Shown here one piece after another: positions 27,301-35,560 of a stretch of 64,000 nucleotides of DNA (position 1 is the stretch's first letter; each line of letters starts with the position of its first letter). Both the position numbers and the translations under genes were made by a program. Source of the stretch: Norana najaformis (Eukaryota; Annelida; Clitellata; Crassiclitellata; Hormogastridae); NCBI GenBank assembly GCA_964023275.1, contig OZ029921.1, positions 13,831,806-13,895,805 on the forward strand, written 5' to 3'. The notes beneath the pieces were generated by a model, which was not told the DNA's origin, made no database searches, and saw nothing but the letters and a program-made list of their open reading frames with translations.

Positions 27301-30300
27301 ATCATGCATCTTGGTCTCATTTAAATATTTTAGTGTGATTTATTCATAGTTAGGGAATTTCACAAAAATTTGTTTGAAGTCTTTTTTAGTCTTTAGTAGG
27401 AAAAATATATTGTTTTTCTTTAAACTGTATTAGGTCCAAGTTTTCAAGAAAAAAAGTCAGGGTTTGTGTACTCTGACAGTGAAAAGGAAGAGGAGGAGGA
27501 AGAGGAGCCAGCTGAGGTAGGAAAGCAGAACAGAATTGCTAAACCTCTCTTCCGACAGAGTTCAGCAGATGATGACCGACCTATCACTCCTCTGAGAGAT
27601 CGAACAGTTTACAACTTGAAACATAATTCACTTGACTTTCCAGATGGTCAGTTACACTCAAATAAACCATGTCTAATTCTAATTTCTGTAACTCTTGTCC
27701 TCAGGGTCCTTTAGTCGTAGAGTGGGATCAACCAAAGGGCAGTGTTGAACAGTAGCAAGGTAAATGTGAAAGCACTGGTTCTACACTCTGTTTGCCAAGA
27801 GCAGAAGTGAAGTACATTGACTTTTCGCAGACTGAAACAGTTGGTTGGGAAAGACTAATTTATCTCTGTGACTGAGTTTCATTGCTCAGCCCATTGCTCA
27901 AAGGCTAATACCGTGAAAAAGAGACATCTGTCCAAATTAGTGCTAAGTCAAATAAAGTTTCTGTGTCACTAATGCTCATCATGCTAAGCCTTGTAGAGTT
28001 TGCCTAAAAGTTTTCTGTTCTCTGTTTTCTAGCCAGGGGACTAAGCTTCTGTTTAATTTTTCTTCGTAGGACTATCAGAAAAAGTGGAAAATCAGTTTCT
28101 GCCTGTGAAATACCAGTATAATTTAAGCTATAATGATGAAAAAGATGAAATGAAAACTTTTTACGATGCATCATTCAGTTAATTTGTATGTTATTTGCTT
28201 TTGCATAGTGGGATGACATCATTCTCTTAATAAACTTAATTTGTAACCGTTAGTTTTGTTTAATTTGTGTTTAATGTACTGTACTGGTTTCATCACCAGT
28301 TTTTCAGTTTCACATTCTGTCTGCTGTGAAACATTTTCTGGTTATGTAATTTATCATTTGTAATACAAAAAATTGAAAATATGCTTTAACAGAAATTAGG
28401 AGTGCTGTGATCTTGAACTCTGAATTGAGTTTTGCTGAATTGTGCTGTCTTAACCAGTTGCCATGGAAAGAAATCACAAAGTAGCAGTTCATTGGCTGAG
28501 GCTCTTTTTTCATGACAGTCTAGATATCTTGGATTACTTAGTGCCTGGCATTGCAATGCAGGTATTCCTGAAGATAAGGAAGATGCAGAAAAATACTATG
28601 AACAATTTGTGGATGACTTTGAAGAAGAAGAAGATGATGATGATGAACGTGCAATGGTTAACAATCTGCAGACTGTTCTCGATTCCAACGACCAAACGCG
28701 TAAGTTATGCTTTTTCATCTTAGATACTGCAATTCTCACATAGACATATGTAGCTTGTGTTTTTCTTGTTGAGATGGATAGGACAGGAGAAAAGAAATAA
28801 GAGCAAAGCACGAGTAGATGCCACTGCCCCACCTTGACCCATCTTCAGTTTGGATTTCCACTGGCCCAGGTTTTAGTTGCTATCTGAGCAGGTTAATCTG
28901 CTATGATCTGTGATCTTACCTTGGCATCCATATTAGTATGCTGCCTCTCAACTACCATTGCTGCTGTAAGCTTCATCGTCTCTACGAATGAAATACCACA
29001 TATGAAAACAGCTGGCGGAGGAGCAGCGTTGATCCCATAATCCCAGTTGCATGCACAGTTCAAGGGTATGAGCCAGATGGAGAGCCTGAGGCCTCAGGAC
29101 TCCATGAACTGCTCTCCATTAGGTATTGTATGATTTGGGCTTACCAGAGGTGCACTGTGGTCCAGACACTATAATGATATCATGGAAAAATCAGTGCACA
29201 TGGCTGCTGCTCCACCAAGCAGCAACATATGACCAATGCTGCCTCTTTGAACATTGTAAGTGGCATCCCGCCCTAAAACCATGCCGCACATGTGGTGTTG
29301 GTACGCACTCAGAGACCTGGGTATGTCCACGGTGTGGCACCCAGTGAGCAGCATAGCAGCTAATCGACATTAAGAATCATGCCAGAAAATGCTTTATGGA
29401 TGTCCTTAACAAGCTTCTAAGAACCAAACCTCTAACTGAATAAATACCCTGTTAGAGATGTATATAACAGATGATACACCAATGCAGAGATGGCTAGAAA
29501 CGTGCTCATAAACAAAGATATAAAGATATAGCTTACTCCTTACAACTACACAAGCAGGGTGTGATAGGTAAGTAAGAAGTAAGATATTTGTTAACTTGCC
29601 ATGTGTCCATCGGCTGAGCAAGGAATCGTAGGTATGGATGAGTCATAGGTGTCAGACAACTAAAGCAAGATGATACAAGTAGGTCTTAAGCCTCTTTACG
29701 AATATGTCTAACAAAATGTTGTTGTGAGTAATGGGAACAGGGAGACTGTTCCAGATGACTGTTGCAGAATTGCTGAATCCATGCCTGAAGAATTCAGCCC
29801 AATAGTTTCGGATGTCAGGAAAAGACAAATGGTTTTGTGTAGCCGAATGCAGAGCTCTGGATGGCTGATAGCGCTGTAAGGACATTGACAGATAAGCTGG
29901 TTGATTGGTTGAGAGAGTCTTATATGTAAGGAGAGATATCTTGTAAGTGATTCTGGAGCCGACAAGCAGCCAGTGTAGCTTTTAGAATGTAGGAGTGATG
30001 TGATCAAACCTGGAAGTTCCTGTCACTAGTTGGGCTAGCAAGTTCTGGACGTGTTGCAGTATGGCAATGTTGGACTTTTTGGAGCCATACAACAGGGAAT
30101 TACAGTAGTCGATTTTTGCCCTGACTACAGTACAAGAGACTGTCTTCATAAGTTCCGGTGGCAAGCATGATCGAATATGACGCATGGCTTTGATATGAAA
30201 ATACAAAGCCTTGCAGACAGTGGTGACATGCTGGCTGAGTGTTAGTTTAGAGTCGAGTGTCACTCCAAGGTTCTTAAATGTTCCTGGTAGTGAGATGTCT

Positions 30301-33300
30301 GCACCTGCAGTGTTGTCTGTTTTTAGATTCATGGTCAATTTTCTTGACGAGGAAGTGCCAAGTACAATGACTTCAGACTTATTTGGATTCAGAAACAGTC
30401 CATTAGTTAGAAACCAGCAGCATTCTGCTTCAATAATTGTGTTAGGTTGCTGGTGTCAGTGTGATCAGGTGCTATGTATAGTTGGGTGTCATCGGCTTAC
30501 TGGTGGTGATAGATGCCATGTGCGGATATGACGCCAGCAGTTGGAGCCGCATACAGCGTGAAAAGAATTGGGCCAAGGACTGATCCTTTTGGGACACCAT
30601 ATTCACATGTAGACGACTGCGACCTTGATCCAATGTTCACGTGTTGTGACTGGTCCGACAGGTAGCTGCAGATCCAATCCAGTGCAATGCTGCTGATGCT
30701 GAAACTATTCTGAAGCCTAGTGATAGTGATGAGTGTTGTTTTGTCGATCATATAAAAGGCAGTGGAGATTGAGGCGATAAGTAGGGTGGGTTGTCGTCAT
30801 CCGGAAGCAGCGTAGACATCTTCAAGGATCTTCAGTAAGGCCCTTTCTGTCGAGTAATGCCTACAGTAAGCTGACTGATGACTGTTCAAATTACAGGAGC
30901 TACTGACATGTGGCAACAGACGAGCCAGAAAGACATGTTCCAGAATTTTTGACAGTGTGATGTGAGTTTCAGATTGGCCTATAGTTAGAAGGATCATCTG
31001 GATCAAGACCTTCATTCTTCAGCAGAGGTGTAACAGTAGCAGATCTGTAGCAGGCTGGAAACCGTCCGCAGCTGAAAGACAAATTGCAGAGACGAACTAT
31101 TACTGGAGTGAACATGTCTGCACACGACTAGCAAAGATTATGGGAAAGCATCCATCGGAGATGATTTTCTCTATAAGGAACACATTAGCTTGAAGGGGTC
31201 TGAACAATGAACGTGACTGGTGACTGGTGGGGTTATGTCATACTTGATGGCATTGGGAACATCAGCAGAAATCCAAGTCTCATGGACTCCGAGAACATCT
31301 AACTGGTTCGACTCAAATTGATTATAAGTGCTTCTTTATGGATGGTGCTGCGTGTGTTCAGGAACGCAACAGTGAGCGGCTGAGGATGCTGGTGAGATGC
31401 AGCAGGACCTGGGTTGAGTTCGACTCCTCCTAGCAGAAGCAGTAGTAGCGCTACAAATGCACACACGGGTGAATGATGATGAGCCAGTCGGTAGAAGCCG
31501 CATGGTCCAAATAGAGCCAGCAGGCACTGCTGAGCAGCTGAAGGCCTGCATGTAGGATGGTTTGACCAGGAAGGACGACAGCGACTGCAAACAGGCACGT
31601 GGGATATTTGCTGTTGTGATGGTCAACAAAGCAAGCATTATAGATAATGCAGGCCTTAGAGCTACCCAGCCAACCCAGCTTCGGCTCCGCTAGAACAGCC
31701 AACCAACAGCTTTCCTTCCTTTGTACTACTGATTTGCAAGCATTTAAGTCATTTTGATATGGGCTGAAACCTCATAATGACAATGCTGAGACTGCCAATG
31801 AAGAACGCTTTCGGAGACTACTATGACAGATTTGAACGTCCTGTTTTGTTCACTAGAATTGCCAGAGTCTAGGGTGTCAAAATGCTGACATTTGTGTAAT
31901 CAAGTATGGCAGATACCTTTGGGGCATATAACAGCTTTGTGTTTTCCCTGTTTTCCAGTACCTTAAGGTGTTAGCACTTTCACTATAAATTTTTCCTGTT
32001 CATTGTCTGAAGATATGTCACTGGCAGAATAAGAGGGTGTCATCCATCATCTGCTATTCCTGTCTCATGTTTAACCGGCTGCCTTGCTGAGGTGGCTGCT
32101 TCAGTTCACTTGGCAAATTGATCATATCTCTCAGCAGATTGCTTCTCCCATTGAGTAAGTTTCTTGTCTAGGGGTCCAGTGCAGCCAGTCCTCAAATCTT
32201 GGTTTAGCTTCAGTAACTGTTTATCCTGTTCATTCACTATCAGATAATTGTCATTGGTGAGTAAGCAAGTCTACGTAAAGTGCAGAAAATGAAAACATCT
32301 AATTTTTTACATTTTTGCTGTTAATCATTGCTTACTAGCCTAGTCGTCATCTATTATAATCAGAATTATTTTTAGAATCTTCATTAGGATCTTTCAAGCA
32401 TGGATTCATGAACATAATTATTTTAAAAGATTACAAAAGAGACAAAACAAAATTTCAAATGAAGCCTAGAATGAACTTGTAAAAAAACTTTCATGTTTCT
32501 GTGTGGCTACCAAACTCTTCAGTAGTGTAACACTTCACCCCATAACCCAGAAATATAAATTAGGACTGCAGTTTCATGAGAAAGTTATAAGGGGCACTGA
32601 AGGAAGGCTTGACAACTAGAAGAACAAGAAGACAGTTGATTCAACCTGTCTGTGTATAATCCTGAGAATAATGTTAGGGAGACTGGAAAATGGGTATTAA
32701 CATTCAGCCAAGTTCATTTAAAAATGGTGGCATTGAGCTGGTTTTGTCTGCTTGTGTGTGTTTTTGTGTGTCTAGTGCTTTGCTGAGAGAGTTTTGTAAT
32801 TCTCATCATTTCAGTTACGGATCATACTCTGGTGAGTGATGACAAGGTAGCTGGTCCTTATGGTCTGGCAGCTAAAGAGGCAAAGATCAGGAAAATGAAA
32901 GCATATCCTTTGACAAGACCATCTTTCAGTAGACATGGTTTTACTATAGCATCTTTCTAAGCAGTGGAACACATTTACGTGGCATATGACAATGCAGTTA
33001 AGTACATGAATATGAGTTAAGACTTCTCTCTCTCCATGGGCAAACTCAAGTGTCCATAGCTGTATCCACGAAATGGCACCACACCTTCCTGTCTTGGGGT
33101 TTTCTTGCAGTGTGCAGCCCATGTAATTCTTCATGTTCTGCATGGTCTGGCAGCTAGAGGCAAAGATCTGGAAAATGAAAGCATTGTGCAGCCTGTGTAT
33201 TTCTGCTTGTTTTCTATTGTTCTGGTCCACATGGTTCTGGGTCTGCATGGTATCTTCCAGTCTTTTGGGGCAGATTCATTGTGATGGTCACAAGGCTCTT

Positions 33301-34260
33301 CTGTGCTCCTCCTCAGATGGACCTCATGCAACATGTCCAGAGAACTGCTAAGTTGAGACTTAGTGAGAGTGTAATGAAGGTTAGTATTGAGTGAATTACT
33401 GTACTTGTCAGATGGTGGTGGTTTATGCAGTACATGTAGATGTGTGAAAACTTGTTATTTTTTGTAGATTTTCATTTGATTACTTTGCACCATTTGTTGC
33501 ATTTGCTATTAAAGTAGTGACTTTTAAATGAAATGTAATGCTTTATAGATGAAAGTAACAAAAGCAAAATTCTGTAAAGTTTGAGAAAACCATCTTGTAA
33601 CATAATTTTCTGATTTATAACAAACGTGACATATGACCCATTTCGTCATATTTTAACGCAATTTTAACCGTTAAAATAATATGTTCTAAATTTTCCAAAG
33701 CTGAGGAATATTTGCCAACAGTAGTTGGTCAATACTGTTGAACACTGTTTATAAGGGATTTATGCAGAACAGGGAACATATCACAACAATGACATTAGAG
33801 TGGCTTATGTGGTTGAGGATGAAGGCATAGACACGGGTTGCAGCGGTTGTGAGGAACAAGGTGTGTCTTGTCTTTGCAGATAGCTTCCATCCACAAGCAC
33901 ACCATCATTCCAATCGTCTGACAAATTTTAAACCTTTTCAGCCTATTGTGAGTAAATTGATTTTTAACTTCAGTCCTATAAGAAACAAAGTGTGCTTGGG
34001 ATTTTGTGGCCATTTTTCTGCTTTTCTTTTCACAACCAAATTGTTTCCCTTAACTGTTTCTGTTTACTCTAGCGATTGAGAAACTTGGTGAGGATAAATT
34101 CAATAAGGTCTACGACTATGCTAAGCGAATGCTTCGGCAGAGTACACCAGGAAAAAGAGAATTGTTGGGGCACGGACTTCAGGTGGAACTGAAAAAGCTT
34201 TCTGGTGAAATGAACATCTGTGACCTCATTGAAGAACTGGTATTTTATGAGTGCACCTAG
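9169..34260 (+). CDS. NEK11: NEK11-like NIMA-related serine/threonine kinase, 16 coding exons
   Basis: Assembled by hand from GT-AG junctions. Exons: 9169-9344, 9981-10146, 11705-11823, 15043-15072, 17016-17177, 18211-18360, 20704-20782, 20875-20958, 21340-21428, 24630-24758, 25969-26050, 26894-26984, 27434-27646, 28562-28699, 32815-32937, 34073-34260. They sum to 2019 nt (672 aa plus stop), every phase agrees, and the length is close to human NEK11 (about 645 aa). The kinase domain spans about residues 29-294: glycine loop LGKGNCG (36-42), catalytic Lys about 63, alpha-C Glu 81, HRDLK with Asp160, DFG at 177-179, GTPYYMSPE at 196-204. All key residues are present, so it should be active. The tail has a Lys/Glu-rich probable coiled coil (about 350-425), acidic runs (about 466-480 and 540-552) and a C-terminal helical region like that of NEK11. 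Known NEK11 acts in the DNA-damage G2/M checkpoint; that role here is inference. The weakest call is the donor at 32937. Confidence 0.9.
9981..10146 (+). CDS. NEK11: NEK11-like exon 2 (catalytic Lys, alpha-C)
   Basis: Acceptor TTTTTAG, donor GTGAGT. Encodes VAKKIF (catalytic Lys), AAEANLLRSLDHPNIVKF (alpha-C Glu and following strand) and the hinge ILTEYCD. Ends in phase 0. Confidence 0.9.
10552..11045 (+). repeat. Inverted dispersed repeat R, copy 1 (kinase intron 2)
   Basis: Its reverse complement aligns with 22432-22896 over more than 400 bp with clear divergence. Shared blocks include TCTGCCATACCAAG, AAATATATCTAAACAT and TTGAGTTAATAGCGTTGGGG-type sequence. Probably two old copies of one transposable element in opposite orientation. 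Confidence 0.7.
11705..11823 (+). CDS. NEK11: NEK11-like exon 3
   Basis: Acceptor TTACAG, donor GTAATA. Starts GGDLDTRI, the usual NEK sequence after the hinge, and ends LALQYMHSR, just before the catalytic loop. Ends in phase 2. Confidence 0.9.
13960..14860 (+). mobile_element. L2/CR1-like retrotransposon 5' part: 2A-like leader and APE endonuclease
   Basis: From ATG at 13981 the frame has a hydrophobic run, then DDIEINSGP (14095-14121), a 2A-like motif with Ser for the first Pro. The endonuclease follows: FLSEHSLCILACNETWLHPN, then after frameshifts GGGLAFLFKS, the EFQSLFEYLIS region and an IHLD remnant of the GDFNIH motif near 14560, then a TKGHTLDL-type remnant near 14650. Several frameshifts make it inactive. 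It sits sense in kinase intron 3. Confidence 0.75.
14095..14121 (+). other. Degenerate 2A-like motif DDIEINSGP
   Basis: Keeps D-I-E-x-N and GP but has Ser where the first invariant Pro should be. It stands between a hydrophobic leader and endonuclease sequence. Confidence 0.6.
15043..15072 (+). CDS. NEK11: NEK11-like 30-nt microexon (HRDLKT catalytic loop)
   Basis: A 30-nt exon, acceptor ATTTTTAG and donor GTTAGC, encoding KILHRDLKT. It carries the catalytic Asp160. It is in frame with both neighbours and could be missed by gene finders; skipping it would remove ten residues and the active site. Confidence 0.88.
15206..16472. mobile_element. Possible DNA-transposon relic with terminal inverted repeats
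   Basis: TATTTTCATACGTAGAGCC at about 15211 and the reverse complement of 16443-16470 (TATTTTCATGCATATATCC) form imperfect inverted ends about 1.27 kb apart in kinase intron 4. Inside, TATAGCCTGCACACACATTT at 15299 and a similar block near 16391 recur. No transposase is recognisable. Confidence 0.35.
16164..16223 (+). repeat. Short tandem duplication
   Basis: Two adjacent copies of a roughly 32-bp unit containing ATGTAACATTCAACAAATTT. Confidence 0.85.
16630..16860 (+). repeat. Possible SINE-like repeat
   Basis: GGATTTGAACT resembles a Pol III B box, followed by a GACCCTGGGC-type body reminiscent of tRNA SINEs. The A box is poor. Confidence 0.25.
17016..17177 (+). CDS. NEK11: NEK11-like exon 5 (DFG and activation loop)
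   Basis: Acceptor CTCTTAG, donor GTAAAT. Encodes NIFIRNDLVKIGDFGISR and GTPYYMSPEVL, so the magnesium-binding DFG, the activation loop and the P+1 loop are intact. Ends in phase 2 within the DIW motif. Confidence 0.92.
18211..18360 (+). CDS. NEK11: NEK11-like exon 6 (kinase C-lobe)
   Basis: Acceptor GGTTGTAG, donor GTAGGT. Encodes SVGCILYDLVALEHPFQG and the following C-lobe helices to SAELKDLFH. Ends in phase 2. Confidence 0.92.
18560..20400 (-). mobile_element. L2/CR1-like retrotransposon relic (linker and reverse transcriptase)
   Basis: Minus-strand frames give, in order: PWFDSERRAIRRTIRQAER linker near 20340, QSGFRKGHSTDTVLLRL and SAAFDAVDHA (19604-19430), a damaged catalytic box QYADNIQLY (second Asp replaced, about 19210), WGVLLDRDLSMANHV near 18970, and LDYCNSILAGLPNS near 18810. 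Frameshifts interrupt it. The stretch 19828-19950 looks like a nested SINE. It lies antisense in kinase intron 6. Confidence 0.8.
19828..19950 (-). repeat. Nested SINE-like insertion
   Basis: On the minus strand it ends GGCGCTTTATACATTTTTG followed by a GATTACATTAC tail, the tail style seen elsewhere in the window. Reverse-transcriptase homology resumes on both sides. Confidence 0.4.
20704..20782 (+). CDS. NEK11: NEK11-like exon 7 (end of kinase domain)
   Basis: Acceptor TTGTAG, donor GTAAGT. Encodes MLEKNPQKRLSASEAL, the conserved Arg-containing helix closing the kinase C-lobe, and PFVTRHIE. Confidence 0.9.
20875..20958 (+). CDS. NEK11: NEK11-like exon 8
   Basis: Acceptor GGCAG, donor GTATGA, phase 0 at both ends. 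Encodes a charged linker after the kinase domain (INLRKEEEPSLKL). It lies only 92 bp from exon 7. Confidence 0.75.
21340..21428 (+). CDS. NEK11: NEK11-like exon 9
   Basis: Acceptor ATACAG, donor GTAAGA. The frame is open (FLRNTIVIKHRSKDEKDI and onwards) and joins exon 10 in phase 2. Low sequence conservation is expected in this linker. Confidence 0.75.
22432..22896 (-). repeat. Inverted dispersed repeat R, copy 2 (kinase intron 9)
   Basis: Partner of 10552-11045, in opposite orientation. Shared features include CTCTGCCATACCAAG, AAATATCTAAACATA, GAAAAGGAAATAAGC, TAACACAGCGTGTTAAG and CGTCCACACTGTG. Confidence 0.7.
24630..24758 (+). CDS. NEK11: NEK11-like exon 10 (coiled-coil region)
   Basis: Acceptor TTTTTGCAG, donor GTGGGT. 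Encodes AKLSELQKEAEHKKF and RFRIEKQKKVDAELQRMK, a strongly helical Lys/Glu segment likely to form a coiled coil. Confidence 0.88.
25010..25900 (-). mobile_element. L2/CR1-like retrotransposon endonuclease fragment
   Basis: Minus-strand reading gives the FEVLLSS and TYNVHLGVYRPP region near 25760, then GDLNIHMEDMRCPWAKQLSQL (25674-25612), the usual APE-endonuclease GDFNIH motif. The HYCLVTVDLEPPSVFDHSQL region follows. The same family occurs at 63340-63940. It lies antisense in kinase intron 10. Confidence 0.75.
25969..26050 (+). CDS. NEK11: NEK11-like exon 11
   Basis: Acceptor TTTTTTCAG, donor GTCAGT. Encodes ALTLQQAKENRANYEATR, continuing the helical tail. Phase 0 at its end. Confidence 0.82.
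26894..26984 (+). CDS. NEK11: NEK11-like exon 12
   Basis: Acceptor CTTTCAG, donor GTTGGA. Encodes IPLGDLPSAQKNKEFGAA and RRPWTIPG. Ends in phase 1. Confidence 0.82.
27434..27646 (+). CDS. NEK11: NEK11-like exon 13 (acidic tract)
   Basis: Acceptor TATTAG, donor GTCAGT. Encodes SDSEKEEEEEEEPAE, then a basic and polar stretch ending LDFPDG. Its phase-1 end fits both the exon at 28070 and the exon at 28562, so it is the branch point for two possible C-termini. Confidence 0.87.
28070..28182 (+). CDS. NEK11: Alternative terminal exon of the NEK11-like gene (short isoform)
   Basis: Acceptor TCTTCGTAG, then an open frame in phase with exon 13 encoding LSEKVENQFLPVKYQYNL and more, to TAA at 28180-28182. 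An AATAAA signal sits at 28229-28234. Using it would give a 560-aa protein lacking the second acidic run and the C-terminal helical module. Long and short NEK11 forms are known in mammals; equivalence of this exon is inference. Confidence 0.65.
28229..28234 (+). promoter_or_regulatory. Candidate polyadenylation signal for the short isoform
   Basis: AATAAA 46 bp after the TAA of the alternative terminal exon. Confidence 0.5.
28562..28699 (+). CDS. NEK11: NEK11-like exon 14 (second acidic run)
   Basis: Acceptor AATGCAG, donor GTAAGT. Encodes EKYYEQFVDDFEEEEDDDDE and VNNLQTVLDSN, matching in style the acidic region before the C-terminal module of NEK11. Confidence 0.87.
29650..31640 (-). mobile_element. 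CR1/L2-like retrotransposon relic with 2A-like leader
   Basis: Minus strand, from 31640 down: a hydrophobic run and GGVELNPGP (31430-31404), then LTVAFLNTRSTIHKEALI, the start of an APE endonuclease. After a gap come LNSHQSAYCRHYSTERALL (about 30880), GVPKGSVLGPILFTLYAA (about 30560), FKNLGVTLDSKLTLSQHV (about 30260) and IDYCNSLLYGSKKSNI (about 30090), then DHITPTF and IWNSLPVPIT near 29750. Most of the endonuclease is missing and frames shift, so it is inactive. It lies antisense in kinase intron 14. Confidence 0.85.
31404..31430 (-). other. 2A-like ribosome-skipping motif GGVELNPGP
   Basis: The C-terminal motif of 2A peptides is D(V/I)ExNPGP. Here NPGP, the Glu and the Val are kept and the Asp is Gly. 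It follows a hydrophobic run and directly precedes the endonuclease start, the position reported for 2A sequences in invertebrate CR1/L2 elements. Confidence 0.65.
32815..32937 (+). CDS. NEK11: NEK11-like exon 15, 3' boundary uncertain
   Basis: Acceptor ATTTCAG at 32814. Encodes DHTLVSDDKVAGPYGLAA and EAKIRKMK. The donor GTTTTA at 32938 gives the phase needed by the last exon. A stronger-looking GTGAGT at 32833 would put the last exon out of frame. Unspliced, the frame closes soon after. Confidence 0.6.
33142..33184 (+). repeat. Partial duplicate of kinase exon 15
   Basis: Matches 32860-32904 inside exon 15 (both carry TGGTCTGGCAGCTA and GAAAATGAAAGCAT) except for a 2-base deletion and one substitution. 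The deletion shifts the frame, so it is a dead exon fragment. Confidence 0.75.
34073..34260 (+). CDS. NEK11: NEK11-like exon 16 (terminal, long isoform)
   Basis: Acceptor TTTACTCTAG at 34072. Encodes IEKLGEDKFNKVYDYAKR and ends ICDLIEELVFYECT before TAG at 34258-34260. This resembles the C-terminal helical module of NEK11. Confidence 0.85.
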
Positions 34261-35560
34261 GCAGCTAAATGTTAAAGGCAGTTTTTGGACTGGACTTTCT
34301 ATGTATCAGTGTCTTCTGTATCTTTTTCATGTGAATTGGATATGGAATGTATATTTGTCTTATGCGTGGAACTGATTGATGACTTGGCTGCTTGTAGATT
34401 TGTTGAGTATGTTTGCCATTGTGTGACACAAGCGTTGCAAAAGAAAGCTTTAATCAGCTGATCATGCTTCAGTCTGGGGATCACACAATCCACTTTGTTG
34501 CCACTATTAACCATATGAATGCTAAACTTTTTTTAATATTGAGCTCATTAAAGCTTCACTTCCAATGTGTGCAAATGACTGAATTACTGCCTCCTATTTC
34601 ACACAGGTGATGAAGATGAGGTGATCTTAAGGATTAAGCATATTACTTAAGCATCCATCATTGTGAAGATTTATTCAAGGAATAAGATATACTTGTCCCA
34701 ATGAGAAACATTTTATATCCTTTCCTAGGTACATCCTTGCACCAGGCAGGTTCAATTGAGCAAATTGTTCAAGGCATACTGGCTGCAGGGAAGTCTTTTT
34801 TCTTCTGGCTGGAATTAATCCCTTCTAGGGGAGGGGTCAGCCACACGGATCCTTCTTTCCCATTTGTTTCTATCTTCAGTATCTTCCTTCTTCTGTCTGG
34901 ATGTAGAAACAAATGAAAAATGGCTGCTGGCAAGTCTAAGAACTTGAAAACTAATTAAAAAAGACATAAAGCTGTTGGGTATCAATGGGGGGGCACTTCT
35001 GTTGACCTGAATGCTCCCAAATATTTTGTGTGTGGAGAACTCATAATTGTCCATGTCAAATTCAAGTGAATCAGTTTGACAGATTTTGAAGTTACATTAG
35101 GAAAGGCGTACCAACATCATTATCATTTGACTGCAGAAAGGGAGTTCTTTATTTTTGTTATTGTTTTAGAAAAACACAGTTTGAACCAGAAACTAAAAAG
35201 TATGCAGTCTAGAAGCTGCTTACCAGTATGAAATTTTCATCATTAGTTTAGTTTTTTCAAATTATCAGAGGTGCATAATTTTGCTGTAAATAAAGGAATG
35301 ATATTTTTAAAGTAACTTAGGTGTTGCAATGCAGACATACAAGATACCCAGTTAAATGATACAAACTGTTTTTAAAACTATTTTTCATTTTCTGCAAATG
35401 CTTTGATTATTTTGCTTGGCTGATAAGGTTATTTGCAATTAGGAGCAGCACAGTAACAGCATGAAAAAGTCTTGGTCTCCATGTGACGTGAGTTCTATAC
35501 ATTTTTGTATAGCACAGCATTTTTGTTTACCTTAAATTGCCTTATGCTAAGGACATTAGC
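34261..35560 (+). other. 3' flank / probable 3' UTR of the NEK11-like gene
   Basis: No coding signal or recognisable repeat. The first AATAAA after the stop is at 35289-35294, a candidate 3' end for the long transcript. Further AATAAA copies occur at 37660 and 37670. Confidence 0.4.

Noticed and set aside
29126-29347. Frame ending CRTCGVGTHSETWVCPRCG, like a zinc ribbon
   Set aside because: It lies alone in a kinase intron, with no splice context or start support; four spaced cysteines can arise by chance.
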